Below, piece by piece: positions 24,237-33,594 of a DNA stretch of 64,000 nt. Numbering within the stretch: position 1 is the first letter of the stretch; each line of letters starts with the position of its first letter. This DNA comes from JAWVFM01 sp963739355 (lineage in GTDB: Bacteria; Actinomycetota; Thermoleophilia; Solirubrobacterales; 70-9). Location of the stretch: contig CAVUAD010000012.1 in the NCBI GenBank assembly GCA_963739355.1, positions 1 to 64,000 of the forward strand. Direction: 5' to 3'. Both the position numbers and the translations under genes were made by a program. A model generated the notes under the pieces. It ran no database searches. It was not told where the DNA came from and worked only from the letters and a program-made list of their open reading frames with translations.

Positions 24237-26183
24237 TCATTCCACCGGCTGGGCGTCCGGAGAACGGGCGGCTCTGGTCGCCACCGCGCGATTCCTCGCC
24301 GCCCTCACGGCGGCCGTGAGAGTTTCCACGTCGTAGGCTCCCCGGTGGCGTCGTCCGTTGATGAAGAAGCTCGGGGTCCCAGCCACCCCGCTGGCATCAG
24401 CGGTCGCGACGTCGTCCGAGACCCGACCGGCGTACTCGCGGCGGCGGAGCTCGTTCGAGAACCGGTCCACGTCGAGGCCCAGCTCGTCCGCATGCCGGCG
24501 GAGGTCCGCCGGCGTCAACTCCTCCGGATGCTCCAGCAGCACGTCGTGCATCTCCCAGAACGAATCTTGTCTGCCCGCTGCCTCAGCTGCCTCGGCCGCC
24601 AGCTGCGCGTTCAGGTGAACGTCATTCAACGGCAGGTGCCGCCAGACGTATCGGAGGTCATCGCCGAACGAGTCGAGCAGCTCCCGGACGACCACCTCGG
24701 CCCGGCCGCAGTACGGACACTCGTAATCCCCATATTCGACCAGCGTCACGGGCCCCGCCTTCGAGCCGCGGATGTGGTCGCGGTCGGGATCGACATCCTC
24801 CGAGAGGTCGAGCAGGTCGTCGTAGGTCCCGGCGATCTGACGGGCCCTGACCTCGTCGGGCAACCGTTGCATCACCCCGAAGACCACCCAGGCCACGAGC
24901 GGCGAGAGGATGGCCGCGGCGAGAACCCCAAGCTTCGCCTCCTCGAGCTCCCTGCCTTGGAAGGCCAGGCTCGAGATCAGCACCGAGACGGTGAAGCCGA
25001 CGCCCGCGACAGCCCCGCCGCCGGCGATCACGGGCCAGCTCAGCCCCCGGCGCAGGCCGAAGATCCACTGTCTGGACGCCAGCCACGACGCGCTCAGGAT
25101 CCCGAGCGGCTTACCCACCACGTAGCCGACAGCAATGCCGAGGGTGATCGGCGAAGTGGCAGCGTCGCCCAGGAGCCCTCCGCCGGCGTGGACGCCGGCG
25201 TTCGCCAGCGCGAAGACGGGCACGATGAGGTAGCTCGTCCATGGGTGCAACCCGTACTGAAGTCGCTCGTTCGCGGAGATCGCGGATGCAACGCTGCGCT
25301 GCGCTGAGCGGGCCAGCTCGGGCGTGGGCTGCTCCCGAAAAGACCGAGTCTGCTCGGTCACCTGTTCGAGATCGCTGCGTGCGGGCGGATAGGCGCTCGT
25401 CACGAGCCCGATCGCGAGTCCCGCGACGACGGGATCGATACCGGACTCATACAACGCGACCCACAGCGCGACCCCGAGCAGCACGGCGGCCTCCCGCCGC
25501 AGGGCGACGGGCGCATAGCGAGCCGCCACCAGGATCCCGAAGGAGGCGACCGCGAGCACGAGCGGGACGACAGAGAGTTGGTCCGTGTACACCGTGGCGA
25601 TCACCAGCAGCGCCACCAGGTCGTCCACCACGGCGAGCGTGAGCAGCCGCAGCCGCAGCCGCGTGCCCCGCGGCGCGAGCAGCGCCAGCGCGCCGAGTGC
25701 CAGGGCCGTGTCGGTCGACATCGCGGCGCCCCAGCCGTGCGCCCCGCTACCCCCCGCGTTGAACGCCAGAAATATGGCGACGGGTACCGCCATCCCGCCG
25801 AGTGCCGCCGCGACCGGGATCGCCAGACGCTGACGCTCTCGCAGCTCCCCGGTGTCGAGCTCGCGCTTGGCCTCGAGCCCGACCACGAGGAAGAAGAGCG
25901 TCATCAAGCCCTCGTTCACCCAGTGCCGTAGATCCAGCGAGATGCCGCCGCTCCCGATGGTGATTGAGAGCTTCGTCGTCCAGAACGACTCGTATGAATC
26001 CGACCAGGGCGAGTTGGCCCAGACGAGCGCTGCGGTCGCGGCGACCAGCAGGACGATCGCGCCCCCGGTCTCGGCGCTCAGGAAATCTCGAACCGGAGTC
26101 GTGAGGTTCCGGGCCCACGCCGTCTTGCCCGAGAACCTGTCCGACCCCCCGCCCCGTAGCTCCGCTCCGGCTTCCGCGCTCAT
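24237..26183 (-). CDS. nhaA: NhaA sodium/proton antiporter fused to a DsbA-like thioredoxin domain
   Basis: Residues about 25-440 are NhaA: WVNEGLMTLFFLVVGLEAKR near the N-terminus, and the ion-binding pair Asp187-Asp188 in AVVDDLVALLVIA. Residues about 460-630 are a DsbA-type thioredoxin domain with the active site CPYC (489-492) and cis-Pro loop GVAGTPSFFINGR. Antiporter-DsbA fusions of this layout are known in actinobacteria. The DsbA part follows the last membrane segment, so its side of the membrane depends on helix count; its link to sodium/proton exchange is not understood. ATG 26183 overlaps the stop of a small upstream reading by four bases. Confidence 0.9.
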   Translation of the reverse strand: MSAEAGAELRGGGSDRFSGKTAWARNLTTPVRDFLSAETGGAIVLLVAATAALVWANSPWSDSYESFWTTKLSITIGSGGISLDLRHWVNEGLMTLFFLVVGLEAKRELDTGELRERQRLAIPVAAALGGMAVPVAIFLAFNAGGSGAHGWGAAMSTDTALALGALALLAPRGTRLRLRLLTLAVVDDLVALLVIATVYTDQLSVVPLVLAVASFGILVAARYAPVALRREAAVLLGVALWVALYESGIDPVVAGLAIGLVTSAYPPARSDLEQVTEQTRSFREQPTPELARSAQRSVASAISANERLQYGLHPWTSYLIVPVFALANAGVHAGGGLLGDAATSPITLGIAVGYVVGKPLGILSASWLASRQWIFGLRRGLSWPVIAGGGAVAGVGFTVSVLISSLAFQGRELEEAKLGVLAAAILSPLVAWVVFGVMQRLPDEVRARQIAGTYDDLLDLSEDVDPDRDHIRGSKAGPVTLVEYGDYECPYCGRAEVVVRELLDSFGDDLRYVWRHLPLNDVHLNAQLAAEAAEAAGRQDSFWEMHDVLLEHPEELTPADLRRHADELGLDVDRFSNELRRREYAGRVSDDVATADASGVAGTPSFFINGRRHRGAYDVETLTAAVRAARNRAVATRAARSPDAQPVE

Positions 26184-26362
26184 TCCCCCGGCTCGGCGAT
26201 CTGCGAATCGGTGAGGTACCGGCTGAACCGCTCTGTGAGCTGAAGATGCAATCCGTGGTCGGAGTCGGGAAAGGGGATCGGCCCGGCCGTTGGCGGGTTC
26301 TGTTGCGGGATGCAGGAGTCGATGGTAGGGACGAAGGTCTCAGCGCTTGATCTCCACGACAC
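26180..26362 (-). CDS. Possible 60-residue protein coupled to nhaA
   Basis: Starting at GTG 26362, the reading ends with HGLHLQLTERFSRYLTDSQI and stops in an ATGA overlap with the NhaA-DsbA start, the junction style used throughout this genome. The C-terminal helix looks natural; the first half is proline-rich and unremarkable. It could also be the 3' end of a decayed gene. No family is recognised. Confidence 0.35.
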   Translation of the reverse strand: MSWRSSAETFVPTIDSCIPQQNPPTAGPIPFPDSDHGLHLQLTERFSRYLTDSQIAEPGE

Positions 26363-26487
26363 CGGACCGAAGGTGCATCTCGAGTTCGAATCCGAGGTTA
26401 GAATCCCGCAGACGAGGGGGTGGGGCCCCAATCGGTGGACCGGGGATCGGCGATGACCAATTCGAAACGGGCACGCGTACGCGCTCA

Positions 26488-28740
26488 GTGAACAGCCCGA
26501 AGCGATCATGGTCCCGCAGTTGCTGCGCGCTTGGGGCGGCAATCGCGCTCGCACTTCTCCTATGTCCCGGATCGGGCGAAGCTCTCGGGCGCTGCGGCAA
26601 TCCAGCGACTCGCCCGTGGTGCAACACCTCGCTGTCCGCCGGCAAGCGGGCGAAGCTGCTGCTCGCGGAGCTCACGAACACCGAGAAGATCTCGCTCCTC
26701 GGCGGCGATGAGCTGTCCGGTGTCGCCGGCGGAGAGGGGACCCACACCGGCACGAGCGACGGCATTCCGCGCCTTGGGATCCCCACGATCTACTTCTCCG
26801 ACGGGCCCGCCGGCGTCCGTTCGGGAATGGCGACCGCCATGCCGTCGCCGCTCGCACTCGGCGCCAGCTTCGACCCGCGGAACGCCGCCCGCGATGCCCG
26901 CGTGATCGCCGACGAGGAGATCAAGAAGGGAAACGACGTCGTTTTCGCGCCCACCGTCGACATCGTCCGCACGCCGCTCGCAGGTCGCGTGTTCGAGGCT
27001 CTTGGCGGCGAGGACCCCTACCTCTCGTCCCAACTCGCAGTGCCGTGGATCAAGGCGGTCCAGCACCGGGGGCTGATCGCCGACGTCAAGCACTACGCGG
27101 GCAACAACCAGGAGGGCACCGGACCGGCCGCCAACGAGGCACGGCCCGGCAACTTTGCCGTCTCCCTCGGCGCGCTCGCGCCAATCGGAAACCGGATGCG
27201 CATCGACGCCCGGATCGATGAGCGCACGCTGCACGAGCTCTACCTGCCGATGTTCGAGGCCGCCGTGAAGCGGGCGAAAGTGGCCTCGGTGATGTGCGCC
27301 TACAACAGGGTCAACGGCCCGTTCGCGTGCGAGAACAAGGCGCTGCTCGAGGACATTCTGCGCGGCCAGTGGGGCTTCAGGGGCATGACGATCGCCGATT
27401 ACGGAGCCGCTCACAACGCCGGCGCCTCGCTGACCAACGGGCTCGACATCGAGCCGTGGCCCGGGGTCGTCTATGGCCCGGCCTCCGTCAACGCAGCCCT
27501 CGTGAGCGGCCCGGCGACGATGGCGGACGTCAACCGGCACGTCTTTCGCTACCTGCGAACGCTCTTCGCCTACGGCGCGATGGATCGCCCGGCCTTCAAG
27601 CCCAACGAGGGTGCGATCAACCGGGCCCGCGACGCGGCCAGGTCGGGGCGCGTCGCCGAGGAAGGCATGGTCCTGCTCAAGAACGACGGGCTGCTTCCGC
27701 TCAAGCGCAAGAAGCTTCATTCGGTCGCGGTGATCGGCCCGGCCGCCGACGCTTACTTCACCGGTGGCGGGTCCTCGGAGATCAAGCCCTTCTCGACGAC
27801 GACTCCGTTCGAGGGCATCGCCAAGGAGGCGGGACACGGTGTGAAGGTCAGGACCGACGACGGCTCCGACCCGGCCAGTGCCGCGCAGCTCGCGGCCAAT
27901 GCCGACGTGGCGATCGTCGTCGCCGCCTCGTACTCGACGGAGGGGGTCGACCGCACCTGCCTGAGCTTCGAGTGTCCCCCGGTCTTCGGCGACCAGGATG
28001 CGCTGATCCGGCGGGTCGCCGCGGCCAATCCGAAGACGATCGTGGTGATGGAGAGCGGCGGCCCGATGCGCACCCCGTGGCGGAAGCGGGTCGCCGGCGT
28101 TCTCGAGGCCTGGTACCCGGGCTCCAAGGCCGGCACTGCGATCGCGCAGATCCTGTTCGGCAAGGTCAACCCGTCCGGGCACCTGCCGGTGACCTTTCCG
28201 AAGCGCGTGGCGGACCTGCCCACCGCCGGCAACGACCACGCCTATCCAGGCGTCAACGACGTCGTCGACTATGTCGAGAAGCTCCTCGTCGGCTACCGCT
28301 ACTACGACGCGAAGCGCATCAAGCCGGCCTTCCCCTTCGGGTACGGCCTCTCCTACACGAAGTTCCGTTTCTCCGACCTTCGGGTCAGGCGATCGGCGTC
28401 GAAAGCCCGCACGCGCGGCAGCCCGACGGTCAGCATCGCGGTGAAGAACACCGGTAGGCGCCGCGGCGTCGCCGTCCCCCAGCTCTACCTGTCGCTGCCG
28501 TCTACGCATGCCGTCCCGGAGCCGCCGAAGGCGCTCAAGGGCTTCAAGCGGGTCACGCTCGCCCCGGGGAAGACGAAGCGGGTGCGCTTCGCGCTGAACA
28601 AACGCGCCTTCTCGTACTGGGGCACCGGCAAGAACCGGTGGCGGGTCGTGCCCGGGTGCGCGAAGGTTCTGGTCGGGAGCTCGTCGCGAACGACGCCCCT
28701 CCGGGCCCCGATCGCCGCGACCGGAACCTGTCGGCCCTAG
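26488..28740 (+). CDS. Secreted glycoside hydrolase family 3 (beta-glucosidase/beta-xylosidase type)
   Basis: A signal peptide (CCALGAAIALALLLCPGSGE A) leads a full-length GH3 protein of 750 residues. The catalytic nucleophile is the Asp of GFRGMTIADYGAAHN. The loops KHYAGNNQE, PTVDIVRTPLAGRVFEALGG EDP and SVMCAYNRVNG match the (beta/alpha)8 domain. GGGSSEIKPF lies in the second alpha/beta domain, where the acid/base residue is found. A fibronectin III-like domain closes the protein. Likely substrates are plant or microbial beta-glycosides. GTG 26488 overlaps the TGA of a 12-codon reading (26453-26491) as GTGA, which may be a leader peptide. The gene ends tail-to-tail with the ADH gene. Confidence 0.88.
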   Translation: MNSPKRSWSRSCCALGAAIALALLLCPGSGEALGRCGNPATRPWCNTSLSAGKRAKLLLAELTNTEKISLLGGDELSGVAGGEGTHTGTSDGIPRLGIPTIYFSDGPAGVRSGMATAMPSPLALGASFDPRNAARDARVIADEEIKKGNDVVFAPTVDIVRTPLAGRVFEALGGEDPYLSSQLAVPWIKAVQHRGLIADVKHYAGNNQEGTGPAANEARPGNFAVSLGALAPIGNRMRIDARIDERTLHELYLPMFEAAVKRAKVASVMCAYNRVNGPFACENKALLEDILRGQWGFRGMTIADYGAAHNAGASLTNGLDIEPWPGVVYGPASVNAALVSGPATMADVNRHVFRYLRTLFAYGAMDRPAFKPNEGAINRARDAARSGRVAEEGMVLLKNDGLLPLKRKKLHSVAVIGPAADAYFTGGGSSEIKPFSTTTPFEGIAKEAGHGVKVRTDDGSDPASAAQLAANADVAIVVAASYSTEGVDRTCLSFECPPVFGDQDALIRRVAAANPKTIVVMESGGPMRTPWRKRVAGVLEAWYPGSKAGTAIAQILFGKVNPSGHLPVTFPKRVADLPTAGNDHAYPGVNDVVDYVEKLLVGYRYYDAKRIKPAFPFGYGLSYTKFRFSDLRVRRSASKARTRGSPTVSIAVKNTGRRRGVAVPQLYLSLPSTHAVPEPPKALKGFKRVTLAPGKTKRVRFALNKRAFSYWGTGKNRWRVVPGCAKVLVGSSSRTTPLRAPIAATGTCRP

Positions 28741-29888
28741 CTGACCTCCGGCTCGCGCCGGGGGTCGATCAGGATCTTCGCGTGCCGCTCCGCGTCGCCC
28801 AGCGCGTCGAAGGCGCCGGCGACCCCGTCGAGTCCGACCGTGCCGGTGAGGAGCGGCGTGGGGTCGACCTTGCCGCCGGCGAGCATGTGGAGGGTCTCCC
28901 GGAACTCGGGCGGCGTGTAGCCGAGGACGAAGCGCAGGTCGATCTCCTTGTTGATGGCGAGCGCCGGGCGGATCCGGTCGGCGCCCATGCAGACGCCGAC
29001 GACGACCACCCGCGAGAAGAGCGGCGCGCTCGCGACGATCTCGTCGATGACGCCCGGGACCCCGACGCACTCGAAGACCACCGGGCTCTTCGGGCCGGCC
29101 CCGAGCCGCTCGGCCGCGCTCCAGACCTGCCACCACGGCAGCGGCAGGCGCTGCAGACGCTCGATTGTCGTCACCGCGAGATCGAACGCCTCCGGGGCGC
29201 TCGTCAGGTGGCCATGGTCCCCGGCGTAGGGGGAGCGCTCGCCCGGATCGACCACGACGTCGGCGCCGCAGCGCTCCGCGAGGGCGCGCCGGCCCGCCGA
29301 GAAGTCGCTCGCGACGACGTGACGCACGCCCCTTGCCTTCAGCATCAGGATCACTCCGAGCCCGATCGGTCCGCAGCCGATGACAACGGCGACGTTGCGC
29401 TTCTTGATCTGGCTGCGACGCACCGCGTGCCAGGCCACCGCCAGCGGCTCGGTCAGCGTCGCGACGTCCGGACGCAGGCCGTTCGGCACTCCGAACGCGA
29501 GCGACTCCTCGACGACGAGCTGCTCCGCGTAGCCGCCGGGGGCCCTGGCCGACAGCCCGATCGGGTGCACGGCGCCGCCGCTCCGGACGATCGGCAGGGC
29601 GACCACCGGAGTGCCGTCGGCGACCGAGTCGCCGGTGCCGGGGCCGCGGTCGACCACCCGCCCGCAGAACTCGTGCCCGAGGACGACCTCGTGGCTCGGG
29701 CGCATCGCCTCCTCGTAGCCGACCTCGGCCGCGACGTCGGCCAGCTCGTCGGCCTGGTGCCGCGCATGGAGGTCGGAGCCGCAGATCCCGCAGCGAAGGA
29801 CCTCGAGGAGCAGCTGTCCCTTGGCGGGAGTCGGATCTGCGACCTCAGCGACGTTCAGCTCGGCTTCCTTGCAGACGACCGCCTTCAT
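28737..29888 (-). CDS. Zinc-type alcohol dehydrogenase (MDR family) lacking the structural zinc site
   Basis: The catalytic zinc site is visible in RCGICGSDLHA and GHEFCGRV, and the nucleotide site in VVIGCGPIGLGVIL. The four-cysteine structural zinc loop is missing: that region reads ALPIVRSGGAVHPIG. The length of 383 residues is normal. A long insert around YAGDHGHLTSAPEAFDL is seen in some actinobacterial members. It is the last gene of an operon FMO-TetR-ADH; its ATG overlaps the TetR stop (TGATG). It may oxidise the alcohol formed after Baeyer-Villiger cleavage by the neighbouring monooxygenase, which is an inference from context. Confidence 0.85.
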   Translation of the reverse strand: MKAVVCKEAELNVAEVADPTPAKGQLLLEVLRCGICGSDLHARHQADELADVAAEVGYEEAMRPSHEVVLGHEFCGRVVDRGPGTGDSVADGTPVVALPIVRSGGAVHPIGLSARAPGGYAEQLVVEESLAFGVPNGLRPDVATLTEPLAVAWHAVRRSQIKKRNVAVVIGCGPIGLGVILMLKARGVRHVVASDFSAGRRALAERCGADVVVDPGERSPYAGDHGHLTSAPEAFDLAVTTIERLQRLPLPWWQVWSAAERLGAGPKSPVVFECVGVPGVIDEIVASAPLFSRVVVVGVCMGADRIRPALAINKEIDLRFVLGYTPPEFRETLHMLAGGKVDPTPLLTGTVGLDGVAGAFDALGDAERHAKILIDPRREPEVS

Positions 29889-30481
29889 CAGGGAACAGTC
29901 TGCCTGGCCGGGACGATCGCGGTCAGGAAGTCGCTCATGACCGAGCCCCTGATCCTCGGGTCAGCCGCACGCTGGATGCCGATACCAAGGCTGAGCCCGA
30001 CGACCGCCGTCGCGAAGAGCTCCCTTGGGATCCCGAGGTCATCCCCCAGCGCCTCGGCGGCAATGTCCGCGGCGCTCGCCCGCAGGCGCTCGTAGCGCGC
30101 GGCCGCCGCCCGAAACTGCTCGTCGTGCCTGCTCGCCGCGGCGACCTCGGTCTCGAGCCGCGCCCAGGCGCGATCACCGATCGTCTCGTCGGCCCAGGCG
30201 GCGAGGGCGTCGAGCTTGCCCTGCGGGTCGCCGGCGCGGGCAAGTGCGGCGGCGAGCCGCCGCTGCTCGCTCGCGTAGAGCTCGTCGATCACGGTGATGC
30301 CGAGCTCGGTCTTCGATTCGAAGTTCGAGTAGACGGCGCCGCGCGTGTAGCCCGCCTCCTCCCCGATCTGCTCGAGCGAGGTCGATCCGAAGCCGTCGCG
30401 GAGGAACAGCCGCGTGGCGGCGTCGACGATCCGCGACCGCGTGCGCTCCTGGCTTTCGGCCCTGGACAGGACCTTCGTCAT
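29888..30481 (-). CDS. TetR-family transcription regulator
   Basis: The N-terminal helix-turn-helix is typical: RIVDAATRLFLRDGFGSTSL, EQIGEEAGYTRGAVYSNFES KTEL. The C-terminal half is a variable ligand-binding domain. At 197 residues the size is usual. The ATG overlaps the FMO stop by four bases, so regulator and enzymes are made from one message, which suggests it controls its own operon from the promoter at about 31,996. Confidence 0.88.
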   Translation of the reverse strand: MTKVLSRAESQERTRSRIVDAATRLFLRDGFGSTSLEQIGEEAGYTRGAVYSNFESKTELGITVIDELYASEQRRLAAALARAGDPQGKLDALAAWADETIGDRAWARLETEVAAASRHDEQFRAAAARYERLRASAADIAAEALGDDLGIPRELFATAVVGLSLGIGIQRAADPRIRGSVMSDFLTAIVPARQTVP

Positions 30482-31989
30482 GCCGCGGCGAGCCCCTCGA
30501 AGCGGTAGTCGTCGAGATCGAAGCGGGCGCTTCGCCAGGCGACCTCGAGCGTCGGGCTGGCGCGGAACGGGACGTCGCCGTGGCGGTCGAAGTAGTAGCT
30601 GTTGGCGTCGCCGCAGGCGCCCCGGAAGAAGATCTGGTTGTGCCGGCGGCCGAGCATCTTGCGGAAGTACCGGTCGTTCGCCTCGCGGCTGATCTCCACG
30701 CGGGTCGAGCCCGACCGGCGGGCCTGCTTCAGGCACCGCACGATGTGCCGCGACTGGTGCTCGATCAGGTTGAAGTACGACGAGCCGTTGAACCCATAGG
30801 GCCCGAGGATCGCGAAGAGGTTGGGGAAGCCGGGGACGCTCACCCCCTCGTACGCCTGGAAGCGGTTCTCGTCCCACCAGGTCTCCAGGTCCACCCCGCC
30901 TGAGCCCCGCACGGGGTAGGCGGGCATGTTGCCGGGCTCGAAGACCTTGAACCCCGTGGCGAGGACCAGCACGTCGATCTCGTGCTCGATGCCGGCCTCG
31001 GTGCGGATACCAGCCGGCGTGATCTCGGCGATCGGATCCGTCTCGAGGGTGACGTTCTCGCGGTTGAACGTCCGCAGATAGTCGTTGGAGAAGCCGGGGC
31101 GCTTGCAGCCGAGCCCGTACCGGGGCGTGAGCTTGTCGCGGATCTCCGGGTCGTTGACCTGCTCGCGGAGGTGCTTCCGGCCAACCGCCTCACCGCGCTT
31201 GGCGAGGGGTACGACGCCGTAGAAGTGGGCGGCGAGCGGGAACGTGAGCTCCACGAAGGTCTCGCTCAGCGCCCGCGTCACCGCCTTCGCGCCGGGCACC
31301 CAGCGCAGCGTTCGCTGGAGAGCCGGAGAGATCTCGCCGTCGGCCTTCGGCAGGCACCAGATGGGAGTGCGCTGGAACACCGTCAGGTGCTCCACCTCCG
31401 GGGCGATCGACGGGACGACCTGCACGCCCGAAGCGCCGGTGCCGATCACGGCAACCCGCTTGCCCCGCAGGTCGTGGCCGTGATCCCAGCGAGAGGTGTG
31501 CATCGCCACCCCGGCGAACGAGTCGAACCCCGGAATGTCGGGGGACTGGGGCTGCGTGAAGACGCCCGTGGCCCCGACCACGTACCGCGTCGTGATGCCC
31601 TCGCCACCGTCGGTCTCGAGGCGCCAGAGGTGCGTGTCGTCGTCGAAGGTCGCTCCCACGATGGTGGTGTTGAACCGGAATCGCGACCGCAGCCCGTACT
31701 TGTCGACGCAGTGCTCGGCATAGCCCTTGAGCTCATCGCCGGGGGCGTAGACGCGCGACCAGTCGGGACGCTTCTCGAACGAGAACTGGTAGCTGAAGGA
31801 GGGAATGTCGACACCGATGCCCGGATAGGTGTTCCAGTGCCAGGCCCCGCCGACGCCGTCGCCAGCCTCGACTACGGAGAGGTTCTCGAAGCCCGCTTCG
31901 TCGAGCTTGATCGCCGCACCGATCCCGGAGAAGCCCCCGCCGACGACGACCACATCGTGGTCGGGCTTTGGGATATTCGAAATATCCAC
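30478..31989 (-). CDS. Flavin monooxygenase of the Baeyer-Villiger type
   Basis: This FAD/NADPH enzyme inserts one oxygen atom into ketones or oxidises soft nucleophiles. The FAD site is GGGFSG (17-22) and the NADPH site is GTGASG (183-188). Between them is FAGVAMHTSRW (158-168), which fits the FxGxxxHxxxW Baeyer-Villiger signature. At 503 residues it is full length. GTG 31989 follows TACCGT at a six-base distance, so the message is probably leaderless. Downstream TetR and alcohol dehydrogenase genes suggest a catabolic ketone or alcohol unit. Confidence 0.88.
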   Translation of the reverse strand: MDISNIPKPDHDVVVVGGGFSGIGAAIKLDEAGFENLSVVEAGDGVGGAWHWNTYPGIGVDIPSFSYQFSFEKRPDWSRVYAPGDELKGYAEHCVDKYGLRSRFRFNTTIVGATFDDDTHLWRLETDGGEGITTRYVVGATGVFTQPQSPDIPGFDSFAGVAMHTSRWDHGHDLRGKRVAVIGTGASGVQVVPSIAPEVEHLTVFQRTPIWCLPKADGEISPALQRTLRWVPGAKAVTRALSETFVELTFPLAAHFYGVVPLAKRGEAVGRKHLREQVNDPEIRDKLTPRYGLGCKRPGFSNDYLRTFNRENVTLETDPIAEITPAGIRTEAGIEHEIDVLVLATGFKVFEPGNMPAYPVRGSGGVDLETWWDENRFQAYEGVSVPGFPNLFAILGPYGFNGSSYFNLIEHQSRHIVRCLKQARRSGSTRVEISREANDRYFRKMLGRRHNQIFFRGACGDANSYYFDRHGDVPFRASPTLEVAWRSARFDLDDYRFEGLAAA

Positions 31990-31995
31990 ATGCCC

Positions 31996-32001
31996 ACGGT
32001 A
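31996..32001 (-). promoter_or_regulatory. TACCGT -10 box of the FMO operon
   Basis: On the minus strand TACCGT is followed by six bases and the GTG start. The operator for the operon's TetR protein is likely in 32002-32060. Confidence 0.5.
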
Positions 32002-32081
32002 TCACCACGAGCTTTGAGATTTCCGCCGAGGCAGTGGGCCGGCCGCGTACCCGAGGGGACTAGCCTGGTCGGCAGCTCACG

Positions 32082-32810
32082 ATGCCCATCCTCGAGGTCA
32101 ATCGCAAGGAGCATGCCCTCGCTCTCTTCGCCGGCCTGCCGCGACGCTACGACGGCGCCGGCGCGGTGCTCAGCTTCGGCCAGGACCCGCGCTGGCGGCA
32201 CGAGATGGTCGGCCGCGTCGCAGCCGGGCCGCACGAGCGAGTGCTCGACGTGGCAACCGGAACCGGAATGGTGGCGGCGGCCCTGGTGCGCCGCTACGGC
32301 TGTTCGGTCGTCGGGCTCGACCAGAGCCCGGAGATGCTCGCCGGCGCCAAGGCGCGACTGCGGGGCGACCCGACGCTTGCGGCGCGAGTGGAACTGGTGC
32401 GAGGGGAGGCCGAATCGCTGCCCTTCGCGGACGGCGAGTTCGACCACCTGACGTTCACGTACCTGCTGCGCTACGTCGACGATCCCGCGGCGACGCTTCG
32501 CGAGCTCGCGCGCGTGGTCAGGCCGGGTGGCCGGATCGCCTCGCTCGAGTTCATGCTGCCGCCGAACCCGGTGGCGCGCGCCCTGTGGCGCGTCTACACC
32601 CGCTTCGGGCTCCCCTCGCTCGGCCGGCTGATCTCGCGCGACTGGTACGAGGTGGGTCGGTTCCTGGGGCCCAGCATCACGGACCTCTACCGGAGCCTTC
32701 CGCTGGAGCGCCAGCTCGAGTTGTGGCGCTCGGCCGGGATCGCGTCGGTGGACGCCAGGGTGATGAGCCTGGGGGGCGGGGTCGTCATCTCGGGAACGCG
32801 TGGTGAGTGA
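32082..32810 (+). CDS. Class I SAM-dependent methyltransferase (UbiE/MenG-like)
   Basis: SAM motif I is VLDVATGTGMVAAAL, followed by VVGLDQSPEML and the post-motif GEAESLPFADGEFDHLTFTY. The C-terminal part (RYVDDPAATLRELARVVRPG GRIASLEF) is close to menaquinone/ubiquinone C-methyltransferases. The size of 242 residues fits. A role in quinone methylation is possible but the gene is not in a men cluster. A TAGCCT box at 32061-32066 would give a leader of about eight bases. The next gene starts inside its last codons. Confidence 0.8.
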   Translation: MPILEVNRKEHALALFAGLPRRYDGAGAVLSFGQDPRWRHEMVGRVAAGPHERVLDVATGTGMVAAALVRRYGCSVVGLDQSPEMLAGAKARLRGDPTLAARVELVRGEAESLPFADGEFDHLTFTYLLRYVDDPAATLRELARVVRPGGRIASLEFMLPPNPVARALWRVYTRFGLPSLGRLISRDWYEVGRFLGPSITDLYRSLPLERQLELWRSAGIASVDARVMSLGGGVVISGTRGE

Positions 32811-33579
32811 GCAGGGCGGTCCCGCCCCCGCTGCGGAGGGGGGCACGCGCCGCCCCGCCTTCTACGCGCTGCAGCCCGGGGGCTGGCGGGACCTGGTCAC
32901 GCTGCTCCACCCGCCGTACACGGCGTGGCACCTCTCCTACGTCGCGCTCGGCGCCGCGGCGGCGCCGCAGATACACGCCGACCGGCTGGCGGCCGCGCTG
33001 GCCGCCTTCTTCCTCGCGGTCGGCGTTGCGGCACACGCGCTGGACGAGCTGAACGGACGCCCGCTGAGGACGCGCATTTCCGATCGCTCCCTGATCGCGC
33101 TCGCCACGATCGGGCTCGCCGGCGCAATCGCGATCGGCACCATCGGCGTGTTCACCGTCTCCGCCAGCCTCCTCCCGTTCGTCGTCGCCGGCGGCCTCCT
33201 GGTCCTGGCCTACAACCTCGAGCTCGCCGGCGGCCGGTTCCACACGGACTTCTGGTTCGCCGCCGCGTGGGGTGCCTTCCCGGCGCTGACGTCGTGGTGG
33301 GCGAACACCCTCTCGATCCGTTCCGCCGACGAGGTGGCCGCCGGCGCGCTCGTCGCCGCAGGCTGCTTCGGGCTGAGCGTGGCGCAGCGACGCCTGTCGA
33401 CCCCTGTCCGCCAGCTGCGCCGCAGGACCCTTGCGCTCAGCGGTGAGCAGCGGCTTGACGACGGCACCTCGCTCCCGCTCTCGGCGGAGCGGATCGCCGC
33501 GCCGCTCGACGGAGCCCTTCGAGCGCTGTCCTGGGCCGTTGTCGCCGTCGCGGTCGGCGTCGTCATCGTCCGGCTCTGA
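32800..33579 (+). CDS. UbiA-like integral membrane protein
   Basis: The protein has about 259 residues with seven or so membrane segments. After a soluble start it reads LHPPYTAWHLSYVALGAAAA, then AAHALDELNGRPLRT and VLAYNLELAGGRFHTDFW. The layout, with a conserved acidic loop (DELNGRP) after the second helix, is reminiscent of UbiA-type prenyltransferases, but the two aspartate-rich motifs are not complete, so function is not assigned. It overlaps the methyltransferase stop, so the two genes are coupled; joint action on a prenylated quinone or lipid is possible. GTG 32800 or GTG 32803 may be the start. Confidence 0.65.
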   Translation: MVSEQGGPAPAAEGGTRRPAFYALQPGGWRDLVTLLHPPYTAWHLSYVALGAAAAPQIHADRLAAALAAFFLAVGVAAHALDELNGRPLRTRISDRSLIALATIGLAGAIAIGTIGVFTVSASLLPFVVAGGLLVLAYNLELAGGRFHTDFWFAAAWGAFPALTSWWANTLSIRSADEVAAGALVAAGCFGLSVAQRRLSTPVRQLRRRTLALSGEQRLDDGTSLPLSAERIAAPLDGALRALSWAVVAVAVGVVIVRL

Positions 33580-33594
33580 GGTTCAGAGAGGCCG

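Noticed and set aside
26560..29136. An 858-residue minus-strand protein
   Set aside because: It is the antisense of the GH3 gene with arginine/valine/glycine-rich composition and no recognisable domain.
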